Source: DASTPP01 sp035762175 (GTDB lineage: Bacteria; Myxococcota_A; Polyangia; Polyangiales; Polyangiaceae). Taken from it: a DNA stretch of 64,000 nucleotides. Numbering within the stretch: position 1 is the first letter of the stretch; the number at the start of each line of letters is the position of its first letter. Under the pieces are notes generated by a model. That model saw only the letters and a list, made by a program, of their open reading frames with translations, made no database searches and was not told the DNA's origin. Position numbers and translations under genes: made by a program. The DNA lies in contig DASTPP010000146.1 of assembly GCA_035762175.1 (NCBI GenBank), forward strand, positions 33,146-97,145, read 5' to 3'. Below are positions 51,056-59,401 of the stretch, piece by piece.

Positions 51056-53532
51056 GGGCTCACCTCGACTTCGACGAGGCGCTCGGCCTCGTTGCGGGCG
51101 AGGTCGGCCACGACGACGCGCAGCTGGTGCCGGCCCGGGGGCAGGGCGAGCGCGCCGCGGAAGGTGCGCCGGTCGGCGTCGGCGGCGAGGGTCACGGCGT
51201 TCGAGGGGTCGGCGACGGGGGCCGCGCGCACCTCGCCGGCGGCCTCGTCGAGCGTGACGCGCAGCTCGACGCCCTGGGGCGCGGGGCGCGCGTCGACGTC
51301 GACCTCGGCCGAGCGGCTGTCGATGGTGTAGCGGGCCGTCGTCGCCGTCACGCGGCCGTCGGCGAGCACGATGACGACCGGCACCTCGTACTGGCCGTCG
51401 GGCACCTCGACGGGCACGAGAAAGCGCACCGTCCACGACTCGGAGAACGCGTCGAAGAAGAGATCTTGCGCCAGCCCGAAGGGGAAGAGCGCGGTCACCC
51501 GCCGCGCGTCGCGCGGCGCCTTGACCTTGAGCACCGGGTCGCCCGGCGGCATGTTCAGCCGCGAGACCGCCGCCGCGTCCTTCTGCGCCGCCAAGATGGC
51601 CTTGCGCCGCTGGCGCATCGAGCCGACCGCCTGCCTCGCCGCCTCGGTGAGCTCGCTCTCGGGCACCGCGAGAAACGACGTGAAGGGCGTGACCAGCCCG
51701 TAGGCGAGGCCGAGCTCGATCGCCTCGTCTTTCAGCTCTTCGCTCTCGCCCTTGGCGCGCGAGACCTCGAGCAGATCGTCGACCCGCGATCGCGCCCAGC
51801 CCCGCGCCACCCAGGGCCGCGCGGCCGGCGCCGCCGGGTCGAGCGGCGCCTCGAAGCGGCGCGGCTGGCCGGCCTCGTCGCCCTCGAGCACGAGCTTGAC
51901 GGGGCCCTCGCCGCTCACCCGCCCGAACACCCGGATCTCGTCGCCCGCGAAGAGGTCGCCCACCACGTCGGGGTACGCCCGCTCGATGCGCCCGCCCTCG
52001 GCGCGCAGCCGGAGGTTGCTGACCGCCGGGGCCTCGAGCTGCGACAAAACCTTGGGAAACTCGCTCTTGACCGCCCGCGGGTCGGCGATGAACGTAAAGC
52101 GCCCGTGCTTGAGCGTGGCGACCCGCGAGAGCAGCGCCTTGTCGACGCCGGTGCCGATGCCCACCGTGAAGACGCGCGTGCCGCTCTTGTCCTCTTCGGC
52201 CACCTTGACGGCCGAGGGCCCGTCCGACTGGCCGTCGGTCAGAAAGAGCACGACGTCGGGCCGCGCGTCGGCCTGCTGCGAGTCGAGCGCCCGCTTGAGC
52301 GCCTTCGCGATGTCGGTGCCGCCCGACTCGCGAATCTTCGCGATGTAGTCGAGCGCCTCGCGCCGCACGCCCTCGCTGAGCGGCCGGGGCGACTCGTAGA
52401 GCGCGTCGACCTTGTCGTCGAAGATGACGACGTTGACCCGGTCCGACGCCTGGAGCCGCTCGACCACCGCCTTGGCCGCCTGCCGCGCGCTCTCCATCGG
52501 CTCGCCCGACATGCTGCCCGAGTGGTCGAGCACCAGCGTCACGTCCGACGGCGGCCGCGTCGCCTTGCTCGCCGGCGCCGCGAGCGTGGCGCTGAAGAAG
52601 GCCGGTTGGCCCGCGTCGTGGTGCGTCGAGGCGCGCAAGACGAGCGGCGCCTCGGCCGGCTCGTAGCGCAGCACGAACTCGTCGGGCGAGGCCTTGGGCT
52701 TGAGCGCGCTCACCTTCCACGAGGTGTCCGAGGTGCGCTCGATCGAGAGCTCGTGCGAGGGGCTCTCGAGCGAGGCGATGCCGCGCGCGTCGTTTAGCGC
52801 GATCTCGACCCGCGCGTCCGCCCGCGAGAGCCGCGCGCGGTACTCGATCGCCGCGCCCCGCCGGGGCAGAAAGCGCGAGGTCGAGACCTGCACCCGCTTG
52901 CGCTCGCCCGGCTCGATCGGAAACACCCGGAACGAGAACACGCCCTCGCCCGCCTGCTCGAGCAGCCCAGGGTCCTTGCGCAACCCGGTGAGCGCTTCGT
53001 AGACCTGCTGGGCCGCCTCGCGCTCGAAGATCTCGCCGACGATCTTCTGGGGGCCGTTCCAGTAGGCGAAACCGGTCGCCGACGCCCCCTCGCCCACGAC
53101 GAGCTTGTAGTTGCCCTCGAGCCGCGCCTTCGACTCGTTCTGAAAGGTGTGGTCGAAGGTCTCGGCCACGTGCCCGTCGTCGAAGCGCACGCTGAGCGAC
53201 TCGCCCACCAGCGGCAGCGCCGCGCCGGCGCCGTCCTCGCTGCGCGCCTCGAGCCGGGCCGCGCCCGCCCCCCGCTCTTCGATCGGGGCGCTCTGCCCCG
53301 ACGCCGGCGCGATCGGCAGCCACGCGTTGGCCACGAAGAGGCCCGAGGCCAGGCTGCCCAGGACCACGCCGAGGCCGTGCAAGAAGCGGCTCGGGCGCGA
53401 GAGCGCCGGCCGGCGTCGGCGCGGGGCGGGGCAGGGGGGCGCCCCCGCACCGGGGCCGGCGCCCGCTCGGTCGGGCGTCGTCGAGAGCGCGTCACACGTC
53501 GAGGGGCGGTCGGTCGGGGTGAGGGGGGCCAT
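51052..53532 (-). CDS. VIT and VWA domain protein
   Basis: 826 residues from ATG 53532 (GGGGGG run upstream). An N-terminal TM or signal segment (FLHGLGVVLGSLASGLFVANAWL), then a VIT domain (AETFDHTFQNESKARLEGNY, FEREAAQQVYEALTG), a VWA domain with MIDAS D336-H-S-G-S and LFLTDGQSDG, and C-terminal beta domains. Bacterial VIT-VWA proteins resemble inter-alpha-trypsin inhibitor heavy chains and often act in adhesion or envelope functions. Operon with the propeller protein. Confidence 0.92.
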   Translation of the reverse strand: MAPLTPTDRPSTCDALSTTPDRAGAGPGAGAPPCPAPRRRRPALSRPSRFLHGLGVVLGSLASGLFVANAWLPIAPASGQSAPIEERGAGAARLEARSEDGAGAALPLVGESLSVRFDDGHVAETFDHTFQNESKARLEGNYKLVVGEGASATGFAYWNGPQKIVGEIFEREAAQQVYEALTGLRKDPGLLEQAGEGVFSFRVFPIEPGERKRVQVSTSRFLPRRGAAIEYRARLSRADARVEIALNDARGIASLESPSHELSIERTSDTSWKVSALKPKASPDEFVLRYEPAEAPLVLRASTHHDAGQPAFFSATLAAPASKATRPPSDVTLVLDHSGSMSGEPMESARQAAKAVVERLQASDRVNVVIFDDKVDALYESPRPLSEGVRREALDYIAKIRESGGTDIAKALKRALDSQQADARPDVVLFLTDGQSDGPSAVKVAEEDKSGTRVFTVGIGTGVDKALLSRVATLKHGRFTFIADPRAVKSEFPKVLSQLEAPAVSNLRLRAEGGRIERAYPDVVGDLFAGDEIRVFGRVSGEGPVKLVLEGDEAGQPRRFEAPLDPAAPAARPWVARGWARSRVDDLLEVSRAKGESEELKDEAIELGLAYGLVTPFTSFLAVPESELTEAARQAVGSMRQRRKAILAAQKDAAAVSRLNMPPGDPVLKVKAPRDARRVTALFPFGLAQDLFFDAFSESWTVRFLVPVEVPDGQYEVPVVIVLADGRVTATTARYTIDSRSAEVDVDARPAPQGVELRVTLDEAAGEVRAAPVADPSNAVTLAADADRRTFRGALALPPGRHQLRVVVADLARNEAERLVEVEVSP

Positions 53533-53680
53533 GGTGTGCCCCCCCCGACGGGCGGCCGGGCGAGACCTCATTCTGGCCCCCGCCCGCCACCTAGCGCCGA
53601 GCTTCACCTGCCCCCATACGACGTCACGAATGGGTGCCGCCGATCGGCGCGCGGAGCGTCACCAAGGGCCGCGCATCGGT

Positions 53681-53935
53681 GGGAAACACGAATCGTTACG
53701 GTCTCGAAGGCCCCGGCGGACAAAAAAACGTGAATCGTTAAGGGTTTTGTGGTTCCGGAAGGCAAAAAAACGCGAATCGTCACGTTTTTTTGGGTCCCAG
53801 AAGGCAAAAAAACGCGAATCGTCCCGTTTTCGGGGGTTCCGGAACCCCAAAAAACGGGACGATTCACGTTTCTGGGGGTTCGGGCGGGCCAAAAACGTGA
53901 ATCGTCCCGTTTTCGGGGGGTTCGGGCGGGCCAAA
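53681..53935. repeat. 42-bp repeat array
   Basis: GAATCGT cores at 53690, 53732, 53774 and 53816 are exactly 42 bp apart; an inverted core lies at 53859-53865 and another direct core at 53899. Each unit contains an A-tract before ACG(C/T)GAATCGT. The unit length is a multiple of three, so open peptides repeat in every frame. Confidence 0.9.
53816..53865. repeat. 50-bp near-perfect palindrome
   Basis: 15-bp arms (53816-53830 and 53851-53865) are perfectly complementary and flank the perfect 16-bp palindrome GGGGTTCCGGAACCCC (53833-53848); only the two bases between are unpaired. Could be a strong hairpin, terminator or protein-binding/recombination site. Confidence 0.9.
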
Positions 53936-53943
53936 AACCTGGT

Positions 53944-54050
53944 GGGGTCGCTCTCGTCGTCTCACGCCCGTCGGAGGGGGTCGCCCTCGTCGTCTCACGC
54001 CCGTCGGAGGGGGTCGCTCGAGGGGGTCGCTCTTGTCGTCTCGGGCCCGC
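53944..54050 (+). repeat. 33-bp tandem repeat
   Basis: Two 33-bp copies (53944-53976, 53977-54009; one difference), a 12-bp truncated copy and a diverged fourth copy, all beginning GGGGTCGC. Confidence 0.8.
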
Positions 54051-54346
54051 CTGGGGGGGCGTTGGGGGCGCTCCGGCTCTGCTCCGCAGGGCAGGGGGCT
54101 CCGGGGCGCCCTCGCGGGAGGGTGGGGCGGGTGGCTCGCGGGTCTCGGCCATGGCCGCGAGGGCAGCGCCAGGGCCGCCCGCCCTTCGACGGCGCCGCGG
54201 TCGCCCCCCGGGAATCTCGCCCAGGCCTCGGCGGTTTCGGGCCGGCGCCCGGGGGCACCTCCGCGGCGCCCAGGCCCCGGGCCCCGGCGCGTCTGCTGCG
54301 CTTCGTGCGTGCTTTTGGGCCCCACTTGTCCCAGGATGCCGCCGCC

Positions 54347-55348
54347 ATGAAACCCTTGTACGTTACCTGTTTTGCCCTGATCGCTGCGGCGATCGGGGCT
54401 TGCAAGAGCGAGAGCGCGTCGCGCGACACGTCGACCTCCGCCGCGGCCTCGGCCAGCGCGTCGGCCAAGCGGCGCGCGAATGCCATTCCCGCCCCGCCCG
54501 ACGTCGCCGCCCCGCCCGCGAACGCCCAGAAGACGTCGAGCGGGCTGGCCTCGCTCGTGATTCAGCCGGGCACCGGCACCGAGCACCCGGCGGCGACCGA
54601 CAAGGTCAAGGTCCACTATACCGGGTGGAACCAGAGCAACGGCGAGATGTTCGACAGCTCGGTCAACAAGGGCCGGCCCGCCGAGTTCCGCCTCGACCAG
54701 GTCATCAAGGGCTGGACGGAGGGCGTGCAGCTCATGGTCGCGGGCGAGAAGCGCCGCTTTTGGATCCCCGCCGCGCTCGCCTACGGCGACAAGGCGAAGC
54801 GGCCCGGCGGGCCCTCGGGCGATCTGTGCTTCGACGTCGAGCTGCTCGAGATCATTCCCACGCCGAAGCCGCCGCCGGCGCCCGCCGACGTCGCCGCGGC
54901 GCCGAAGACGGCGAAGAAGACCGCCTCGGGCCTGCAGTACGTGCAGCTCAAGAAGGGCAACGGCAAAGACTCGCCCAAGCCCACCGACATGGTCGAGATC
55001 ATCTACACGGGCTGGACGCCCGACGGGAAGCTGGCCGAAAGCTCGATTCCGAACGGCCGGGCGGCGAAGTTCCGCCTCGACCGGGTCATGAAGGGCTGGA
55101 CGGAAGGCCTGCAGCTCATGAAGGCCGGCGACCAGATGCGCTTTTGGATCCCCGCCGACCTCGCCCACGGCGACAAGCCCTCGCGCGCCGACCAGCCCCA
55201 GGGCCCCCTCGTCTACGATATCGAGCTCGTCTCGTTCTCCGAGGCGCCCATCGGCCACGGCCGCATGCCGCGCCCCGGCGCCTCGGGCTCGGCCGCGGGC
55301 TCGGCCGGGCCGCCCCCCGGCCGCCCCGCGCCCGCCGCCTCGCAGTGA
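54347..55348 (+). CDS. Tandem FKBP-type peptidyl-prolyl isomerase lipoprotein
   Basis: 333 residues from ATG 54347. Lipoprotein signal YVTCFALIAAAIGAC, Ser/Ala linker, then two FKBP domains (DKVKVHYTGWNQSNGEMFDSS, GWTEGVQLMVAGEKRRFWIP; and MVEIIYTGWTPDGKLAESS, GWTEGLQLMKAGDQMRFWIP) and a Gly/Ala/Pro tail. Assists folding of exported proteins as a prolyl isomerase. Its upstream region is the repeat array. Confidence 0.92.
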   Translation: MKPLYVTCFALIAAAIGACKSESASRDTSTSAAASASASAKRRANAIPAPPDVAAPPANAQKTSSGLASLVIQPGTGTEHPAATDKVKVHYTGWNQSNGEMFDSSVNKGRPAEFRLDQVIKGWTEGVQLMVAGEKRRFWIPAALAYGDKAKRPGGPSGDLCFDVELLEIIPTPKPPPAPADVAAAPKTAKKTASGLQYVQLKKGNGKDSPKPTDMVEIIYTGWTPDGKLAESSIPNGRAAKFRLDRVMKGWTEGLQLMKAGDQMRFWIPADLAHGDKPSRADQPQGPLVYDIELVSFSEAPIGHGRMPRPGASGSAAGSAGPPPGRPAPAASQ

Positions 55349-55436
55349 GCCCGCGGGGGGCGCGCCCGGGGGCCGCCGCCTCGTGGCCGCCTCTCGGCGC
55401 GCGGGCGCGCTCGGCCCGGGCCGAGCCCGCGCCCCT

Positions 55437-56345
55437 TCAGCCCGCCGCGAGCGCCGCCTCGACGACGCTCACGCAGAGCGCGTCGAGGGCCTTCGCGTCG
55501 GGCGCGCGCGGCAGCGGCGAGCGCTCGGAGAGCTCGGCCATGGCGCGATCTTGCTCGGACGCCCACTCGACCAGCCGCTCGTAGGGCCAGGCCCCCGAGC
55601 GCACCGCGAGCAGCTCGTCGCGGTCGGGCCGCTTGACCACGACCCGGCCCGACTCGAGAATTTCGCGGCACATGCGCAAGAGCCGCACGACGTGCATGGC
55701 GTGCTTGACGTCGTAGCCGTAGCGCGCCTCGAGCTCGGCGCGCGCCTGGTTCCGCGTGGCGAGCCAGTTCTGGTAGGCGTCCCACTCGTGCTTGCGGGCG
55801 CGGTACGCGCGCTCGGCCTCGCCGAGTTCGGCGGCGGGCTCGGCGTCGGCGGCGGGGGGCAGGCCGAAGTCTTCGCGCCGCGGCGGCGAAGGCGGCTCGC
55901 GCAGCCAGCGCTGGTGCGACGAGAGGCGCTTGAGCTGCGCGATGGCGTAGCCCGAGAAGGTGTGGCGCGCCTTGCGCGAGAGAAAGAGGTCGCGGCCGGC
56001 GAGCAGCCGCTCGCCCACCGGCGTGCAGAGGAGGTGGTCGGACGGGTCGGTGTAGAGCACCTCGATGAGGTTGGGGTTGCAGTCGCGCGCGAGCCGGAAG
56101 AACTTTCGCACCTCGTAGACGACGAGATCGGGCTCGGACGACTCGGCCTGGTCGAAGGCGTTGGCGAAGCCGAGAAAGTACTCGCGCGGCGGCACCGCCA
56201 CGCCCTTGTAGTCTTCGTCGGACGTGGGCGTGTTCAGGCCGTAGGCGTGCGAGCCGTGGCGCGTGAGCAAGAGGGTGCGCGCGCGCAGCCAGGGCATGTT
56301 CGCCCGCGGGGGGAAGAGCTCGTCGACCGTCTTCGTCGTCGCCAT
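55437..56345 (-). CDS. Predicted nucleotidyltransferase (COG3541-like)
   Basis: 302 residues of the polymerase-beta nucleotidyltransferase superfamily: G31-S32-HAYG and TSD43-E-D45 supply the GS...DxD catalytic signature. The rest matches a family of predicted nucleotidyltransferases (VRKFFRLARDCNPNLIEVLYTD, HAMHVVRLLRMCREIL). Its neighbour is an RNA ligase, suggesting a joint role in RNA end repair or tRNA modification. Starts 101 bp after the ligase stop, probably same transcript. Confidence 0.9.
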   Translation of the reverse strand: MATTKTVDELFPPRANMPWLRARTLLLTRHGSHAYGLNTPTSDEDYKGVAVPPREYFLGFANAFDQAESSEPDLVVYEVRKFFRLARDCNPNLIEVLYTDPSDHLLCTPVGERLLAGRDLFLSRKARHTFSGYAIAQLKRLSSHQRWLREPPSPPRREDFGLPPAADAEPAAELGEAERAYRARKHEWDAYQNWLATRNQARAELEARYGYDVKHAMHVVRLLRMCREILESGRVVVKRPDRDELLAVRSGAWPYERLVEWASEQDRAMAELSERSPLPRAPDAKALDALCVSVVEAALAAG

Positions 56346-56446
56346 CGCCGTCGCCTCGCTGCTGGTTCAGAGCGGCCTGCCCTCACGCGGGCGCCCGGCG
56401 GCCGTCACGGCCCGCCGCCCGGTGCGAGCGGCGCGCGGCCGCCCGC

Positions 56447-57415
56447 TCAGGGTACCACCTCGCCCTCGGCGAGCAGCACGCGGTAGACGCCCGCGAGCGC
56501 CCGCGAGACGCCGTTGCGAATCGCCCGCTCGTCGAAGCCCCGCGCCTCGAGCGCGCGCAGCTCGGGGCCGCACTCTTTGTGCAGGTCGGCGACGACGGCG
56601 GCCGAGAGCAGGGGCATGTCTTGCATCGAGGCCTTGAGCTCGGTGCCCGCGTCGCGCAGCCGGCCGAGGGCGTTGACCACGCGGCCGCGCACGACGTAGG
56701 TGGCCACGAACTCGTCGACCGGGCCCCGGTCGGGCCCGGCCTCGCGCGCCGCCCGCGGCTGCGCCTCGCGGAACTTTTGCGCCTTGTGCTTGATGACGAG
56801 CCAGGTGCCGTAGGTGTCGCGCAGGAGCGGGTTCGACCGCACGACGACGCCCTCGGCGAGGTTCGCGGCGTCGGCGACGCCGTTGCGCGCGGCCTCGTCG
56901 GACGGCCGCTCGAGCAGCGCGTCGAGCGCCTCGCGCGAGGGCTCGCCCCGCCAGACCTCGGGCACGCGCGGCAGCCCGGCCCCGTCGCAGATCGCGGCGA
57001 AGAGGTCGTAGGTGACGAAGTTGCCGCTCGCCCGCAGGTCGAACGCCCGGAAGAACACCTCGCCGCCCTCGACGTAGCGCACGCCCTTCTGCACGCCCGC
57101 CCCGCAGACCTCGCCGTAGAGCACGACGTCGCCGAGGTCGCGCGCGGCGAAGGCCTCGGCGAGCCGCCGCACGAGCTCGGGCCGCTCGCGGAACCAGCGC
57201 ACGGGCCGGCCGCCGTAGAAGCCGTCGCTGCCGGGGGCGAAGATCTCGTTGCGGCCGCCGAAGCGCACCTCGTCGGGCGAGGCCATGCCCGCCGGGAAGA
57301 ACGCCCGGAAGTTCGAGCCGTGCAACTTCTCGGTGGCGACGACCTGCCGCACCGACAAGATTTCGGGCAGCCTGTCGAGGGTCGGCAACTCGGGGTATTT
57401 GAGAAAGGCTTCCAT
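56447..57415 (-). CDS. Rnl2-type RNA ligase
   Basis: 322 residues from ATG 57415 with AAGG upstream. Nucleotidyltransferase motifs: I TEK30-LHG with R35, R55 in FGGRNE, III VLYGEVCG, IIIa FFRAFDLR, IV AEGVVVR, V VIKHKAQKF. A conserved Rnl2-like C-terminal helical domain follows. Uses ATP to seal RNA or nicks in RNA duplexes. Divergent from the sigma-like operon; operon with the nucleotidyltransferase. Confidence 0.93.
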   Translation of the reverse strand: MEAFLKYPELPTLDRLPEILSVRQVVATEKLHGSNFRAFFPAGMASPDEVRFGGRNEIFAPGSDGFYGGRPVRWFRERPELVRRLAEAFAARDLGDVVLYGEVCGAGVQKGVRYVEGGEVFFRAFDLRASGNFVTYDLFAAICDGAGLPRVPEVWRGEPSREALDALLERPSDEAARNGVADAANLAEGVVVRSNPLLRDTYGTWLVIKHKAQKFREAQPRAAREAGPDRGPVDEFVATYVVRGRVVNALGRLRDAGTELKASMQDMPLLSAAVVADLHKECGPELRALEARGFDERAIRNGVSRALAGVYRVLLAEGEVVP

Positions 57416-57536
57416 CGTGGTCACCTTCGCGCCTCTCGCGCTCGGGCTGAGGGCATGGACGGGCGGGGCGGCCGGGCCTGACAAAAAAAAAGCGCCCGGC
57501 TGGTCGGGGCCCCCGCCTTTGGTAGGGTGGGGCCCG
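57416..57536. promoter_or_regulatory. Divergent promoter region, RNA ligase / sigma-like operon
   Basis: 121 bp shared by the two opposing start codons. It contains an unusual A9 run (about 57483-57491). No consensus boxes seen. Confidence 0.45.
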
Positions 57537-58223
57537 ATGAGCGACGAGGCGGCGGCCGAATTCTTCGCCGCGGCGCGGCGGGGCGACGCGGCCCTGCTCC
57601 GGGTCTGCCTTGCCAGGCTCGTGCCGGCGCTCGAGCCGGCCATCCGGCGCTCGCTGCGCCGGCAGCAAGCGCTGGTGCGGCGCTGCCGGGTCGACGAAGA
57701 AGACGTCGTGCAGCGCGCCTTCGAGCGCCTGCTCGCCTCGCCGCCCGACAACCCCGGCGCCCACCCGCCCCTCGCCGTCCTGACCGCCTGGGCGCGCGCG
57801 GTCGCCGTCAACCACCTGCTCGATCTGAGCCGCCGCCCGGCGGCCGAGCCCCTCGCCGGCGAGGCCGCGCCCGACTCGGACGTGCCCTCGCGTCGAAGGG
57901 CCCCGCCCGCCGCGCTGCCGCCGCCCCAAGAGGCCGAGGTGGGCGCCCGCGAGCTCTGGCGGCACGCCTGCGACTGCGCCGACCGCGATCTGGCCCGCTA
58001 CAAGCACCTGCGCGAGCTCTTTTACGCCATCGCCGACGAGCCCGAGCTCGGCGCCCGCGAGCTCGCCGAGCGGCTCGGGCTGCTCGCCGGCGCCGAGGGC
58101 GACGAAGACGCCGCCCGGCGCGCCGAGCAATACATCTGGAAGCTCCGCGAGCGCGTGCACGTCAAGCTCGCCGAGTGCCTCGAGGCGAAGGCGGCGCGGC
58201 CCGCGCGGCGGGGGGCGCGGTGA
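57537..58223 (+). CDS. Sigma-70-like (ECF-type) protein
   Basis: 228 residues from ATG 57537. Region 2-like sequence: VDEEDVVQRAFERLLASPP and LTAWARAVAVNHLLDLSRR, as in ECF sigma factors. The region 4 equivalent (RELAERLGLL ... YIWKLRERVHVKLAECLEA) is recognisable but weakly HTH-like. It could direct RNA polymerase to its own operon or be a repurposed sigma fold. First gene of a tightly overlapping three-gene operon. Confidence 0.8.
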   Translation: MSDEAAAEFFAAARRGDAALLRVCLARLVPALEPAIRRSLRRQQALVRRCRVDEEDVVQRAFERLLASPPDNPGAHPPLAVLTAWARAVAVNHLLDLSRRPAAEPLAGEAAPDSDVPSRRRAPPAALPPPQEAEVGARELWRHACDCADRDLARYKHLRELFYAIADEPELGARELAERLGLLAGAEGDEDAARRAEQYIWKLRERVHVKLAECLEAKAARPARRGAR

Positions 58224-59401
58224 GCTCGGGCCCCCTCTACCGTCCCGACCCGGCCGCCCTCGCGGCCGCACGGGGCGACCTCGACGAGGCCCTCGCGCGC
58301 GGCGGCGAAGGGGCAGCCGACGAGGCCCTCGCGCGCGGCGGCGAAGGGGCGTCCGACGAGGCCCTCGCGCGCGGCGGCGAAGGGGCGTCCGACGACGACA
58401 TCTTCGTCGCGGCCGGCCGCCTCGTCGCCCTCGGCGCCCGCGCGATCGCGGCCGAAGCCCTCGCGGGGCGCGCCGCTCTCCGCCCCGCCGCCGAGCGCGC
58501 GCTCGCCCGCGACGACGCCGAAGGCGAGCTCGAAGACGCGGCGATCACACTGCGAAGCCGCCTCGACGCGCTCGACGAGGGCGCCGAGGCGGGCGGGCTC
58601 GCGGCCGACGTCGCCGCCGCGCTCGCCCGGCGCGATCGGGCCGAGCTCCGCCTGCTCGGTGCCGCGCTCGCCCTCGGCGTCGACCCCGATCGGGTCGAGG
58701 CCGGCGCCGCCGGGCGCCTCGAATTCGAGGCGCTCGTCCGGCCCGAGCTCTTCCGCCTCTGTGCCTTCAACCCCGCGCGCCGCGAGGCCCTCGCGGCCCT
58801 CGCCCCGGCCCTGCGGGCGCGCTTCTGGTGGCACTACGAGGGGGCCGATCTCGACCCGGGCGCGGCGGCGGCCCTGCCGGCGGTCGCGGCCCTCGTGGCG
58901 AGCTTCCCCGCCGCGGGCGAGCGCTTCGCGTCGCTCGTCCGCGCGCGCCGGGCGTGGGCGTCGTCGCCCGGGCGGGGCGAGCCGGGGGCCTCGTCCGCGC
59001 CGGCGCGCCCCCCGGCCGGGCCTCCGTATACGCTACGCGACTGGGTCGAGCGGCGCGCGTGGCGGGGCGGCCCGGGGGCGCCGGCGTCCGAACGGCTGCC
59101 GCTCGCCGCCGCGCCCGACGACGAGGTGGTGCTGATCGACGAGACCGACTACCAGATCTCCTGGGGCCCGCCCGCCGCGCTCATCGTCGATCTCGTGGCC
59201 GATCGCCGCCCCGGGGCGCGGCCCACGTTGCGCCTCGGCGACGGCTCGATCGTGCAGGCCGACGAGGTCGAGGGCGCGGTCGAGCGCTTCGCCTTCTCGC
59301 TGCCCGCGCGCGCGCTCGACGAAACGAGCGCCTGGCTCACGCTGCCCCTCGCCCGCGGCCCGCTCGGGCTCGAGCTGCCGCCGGGGGGGCGCGAGGGGTG
59401 A
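58220..59401 (+). CDS. Unknown protein with three 12-residue repeats
   Basis: 393 residues, GTG start overlapping the sigma-like gene's TGA. Three DEALARGGEGA(A/S)-type repeats (residues 22-57) are encoded by near-identical 36-bp DNA. The rest is Ala/Leu-rich helical, with a beta-rich C-terminal domain (DEVVLIDETDYQISWG, ALIVDLVADRRPGARPTLRLGD). No family recognised. Sits between sigma-like and Lon-like proteins, so likely a partner or target. Confidence 0.8.
   Translation: MSSGPLYRPDPAALAAARGDLDEALARGGEGAADEALARGGEGASDEALARGGEGASDDDIFVAAGRLVALGARAIAAEALAGRAALRPAAERALARDDAEGELEDAAITLRSRLDALDEGAEAGGLAADVAAALARRDRAELRLLGAALALGVDPDRVEAGAAGRLEFEALVRPELFRLCAFNPARREALAALAPALRARFWWHYEGADLDPGAAAALPAVAALVASFPAAGERFASLVRARRAWASSPGRGEPGASSAPARPPAGPPYTLRDWVERRAWRGGPGAPASERLPLAAAPDDEVVLIDETDYQISWGPPAALIVDLVADRRPGARPTLRLGDGSIVQADEVEGAVERFAFSLPARALDETSAWLTLPLARGPLGLELPPGGREG

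Larger units (their letters stand above)
53533..54346. other. Intergenic repeat region
   Basis: No protein gene is supported. Holds the 42-bp array with long palindrome (53681-53935), a 33-bp tandem repeat (53944-54050) and the FKBP promoter region. Base composition is strikingly A/T-richer from 53680 to 53940. Confidence 0.6.

Noticed and set aside
53681..53935. CRISPR array
   Set aside because: Units are contiguous imperfect 42-mers without unique spacers, and no cas genes are present.
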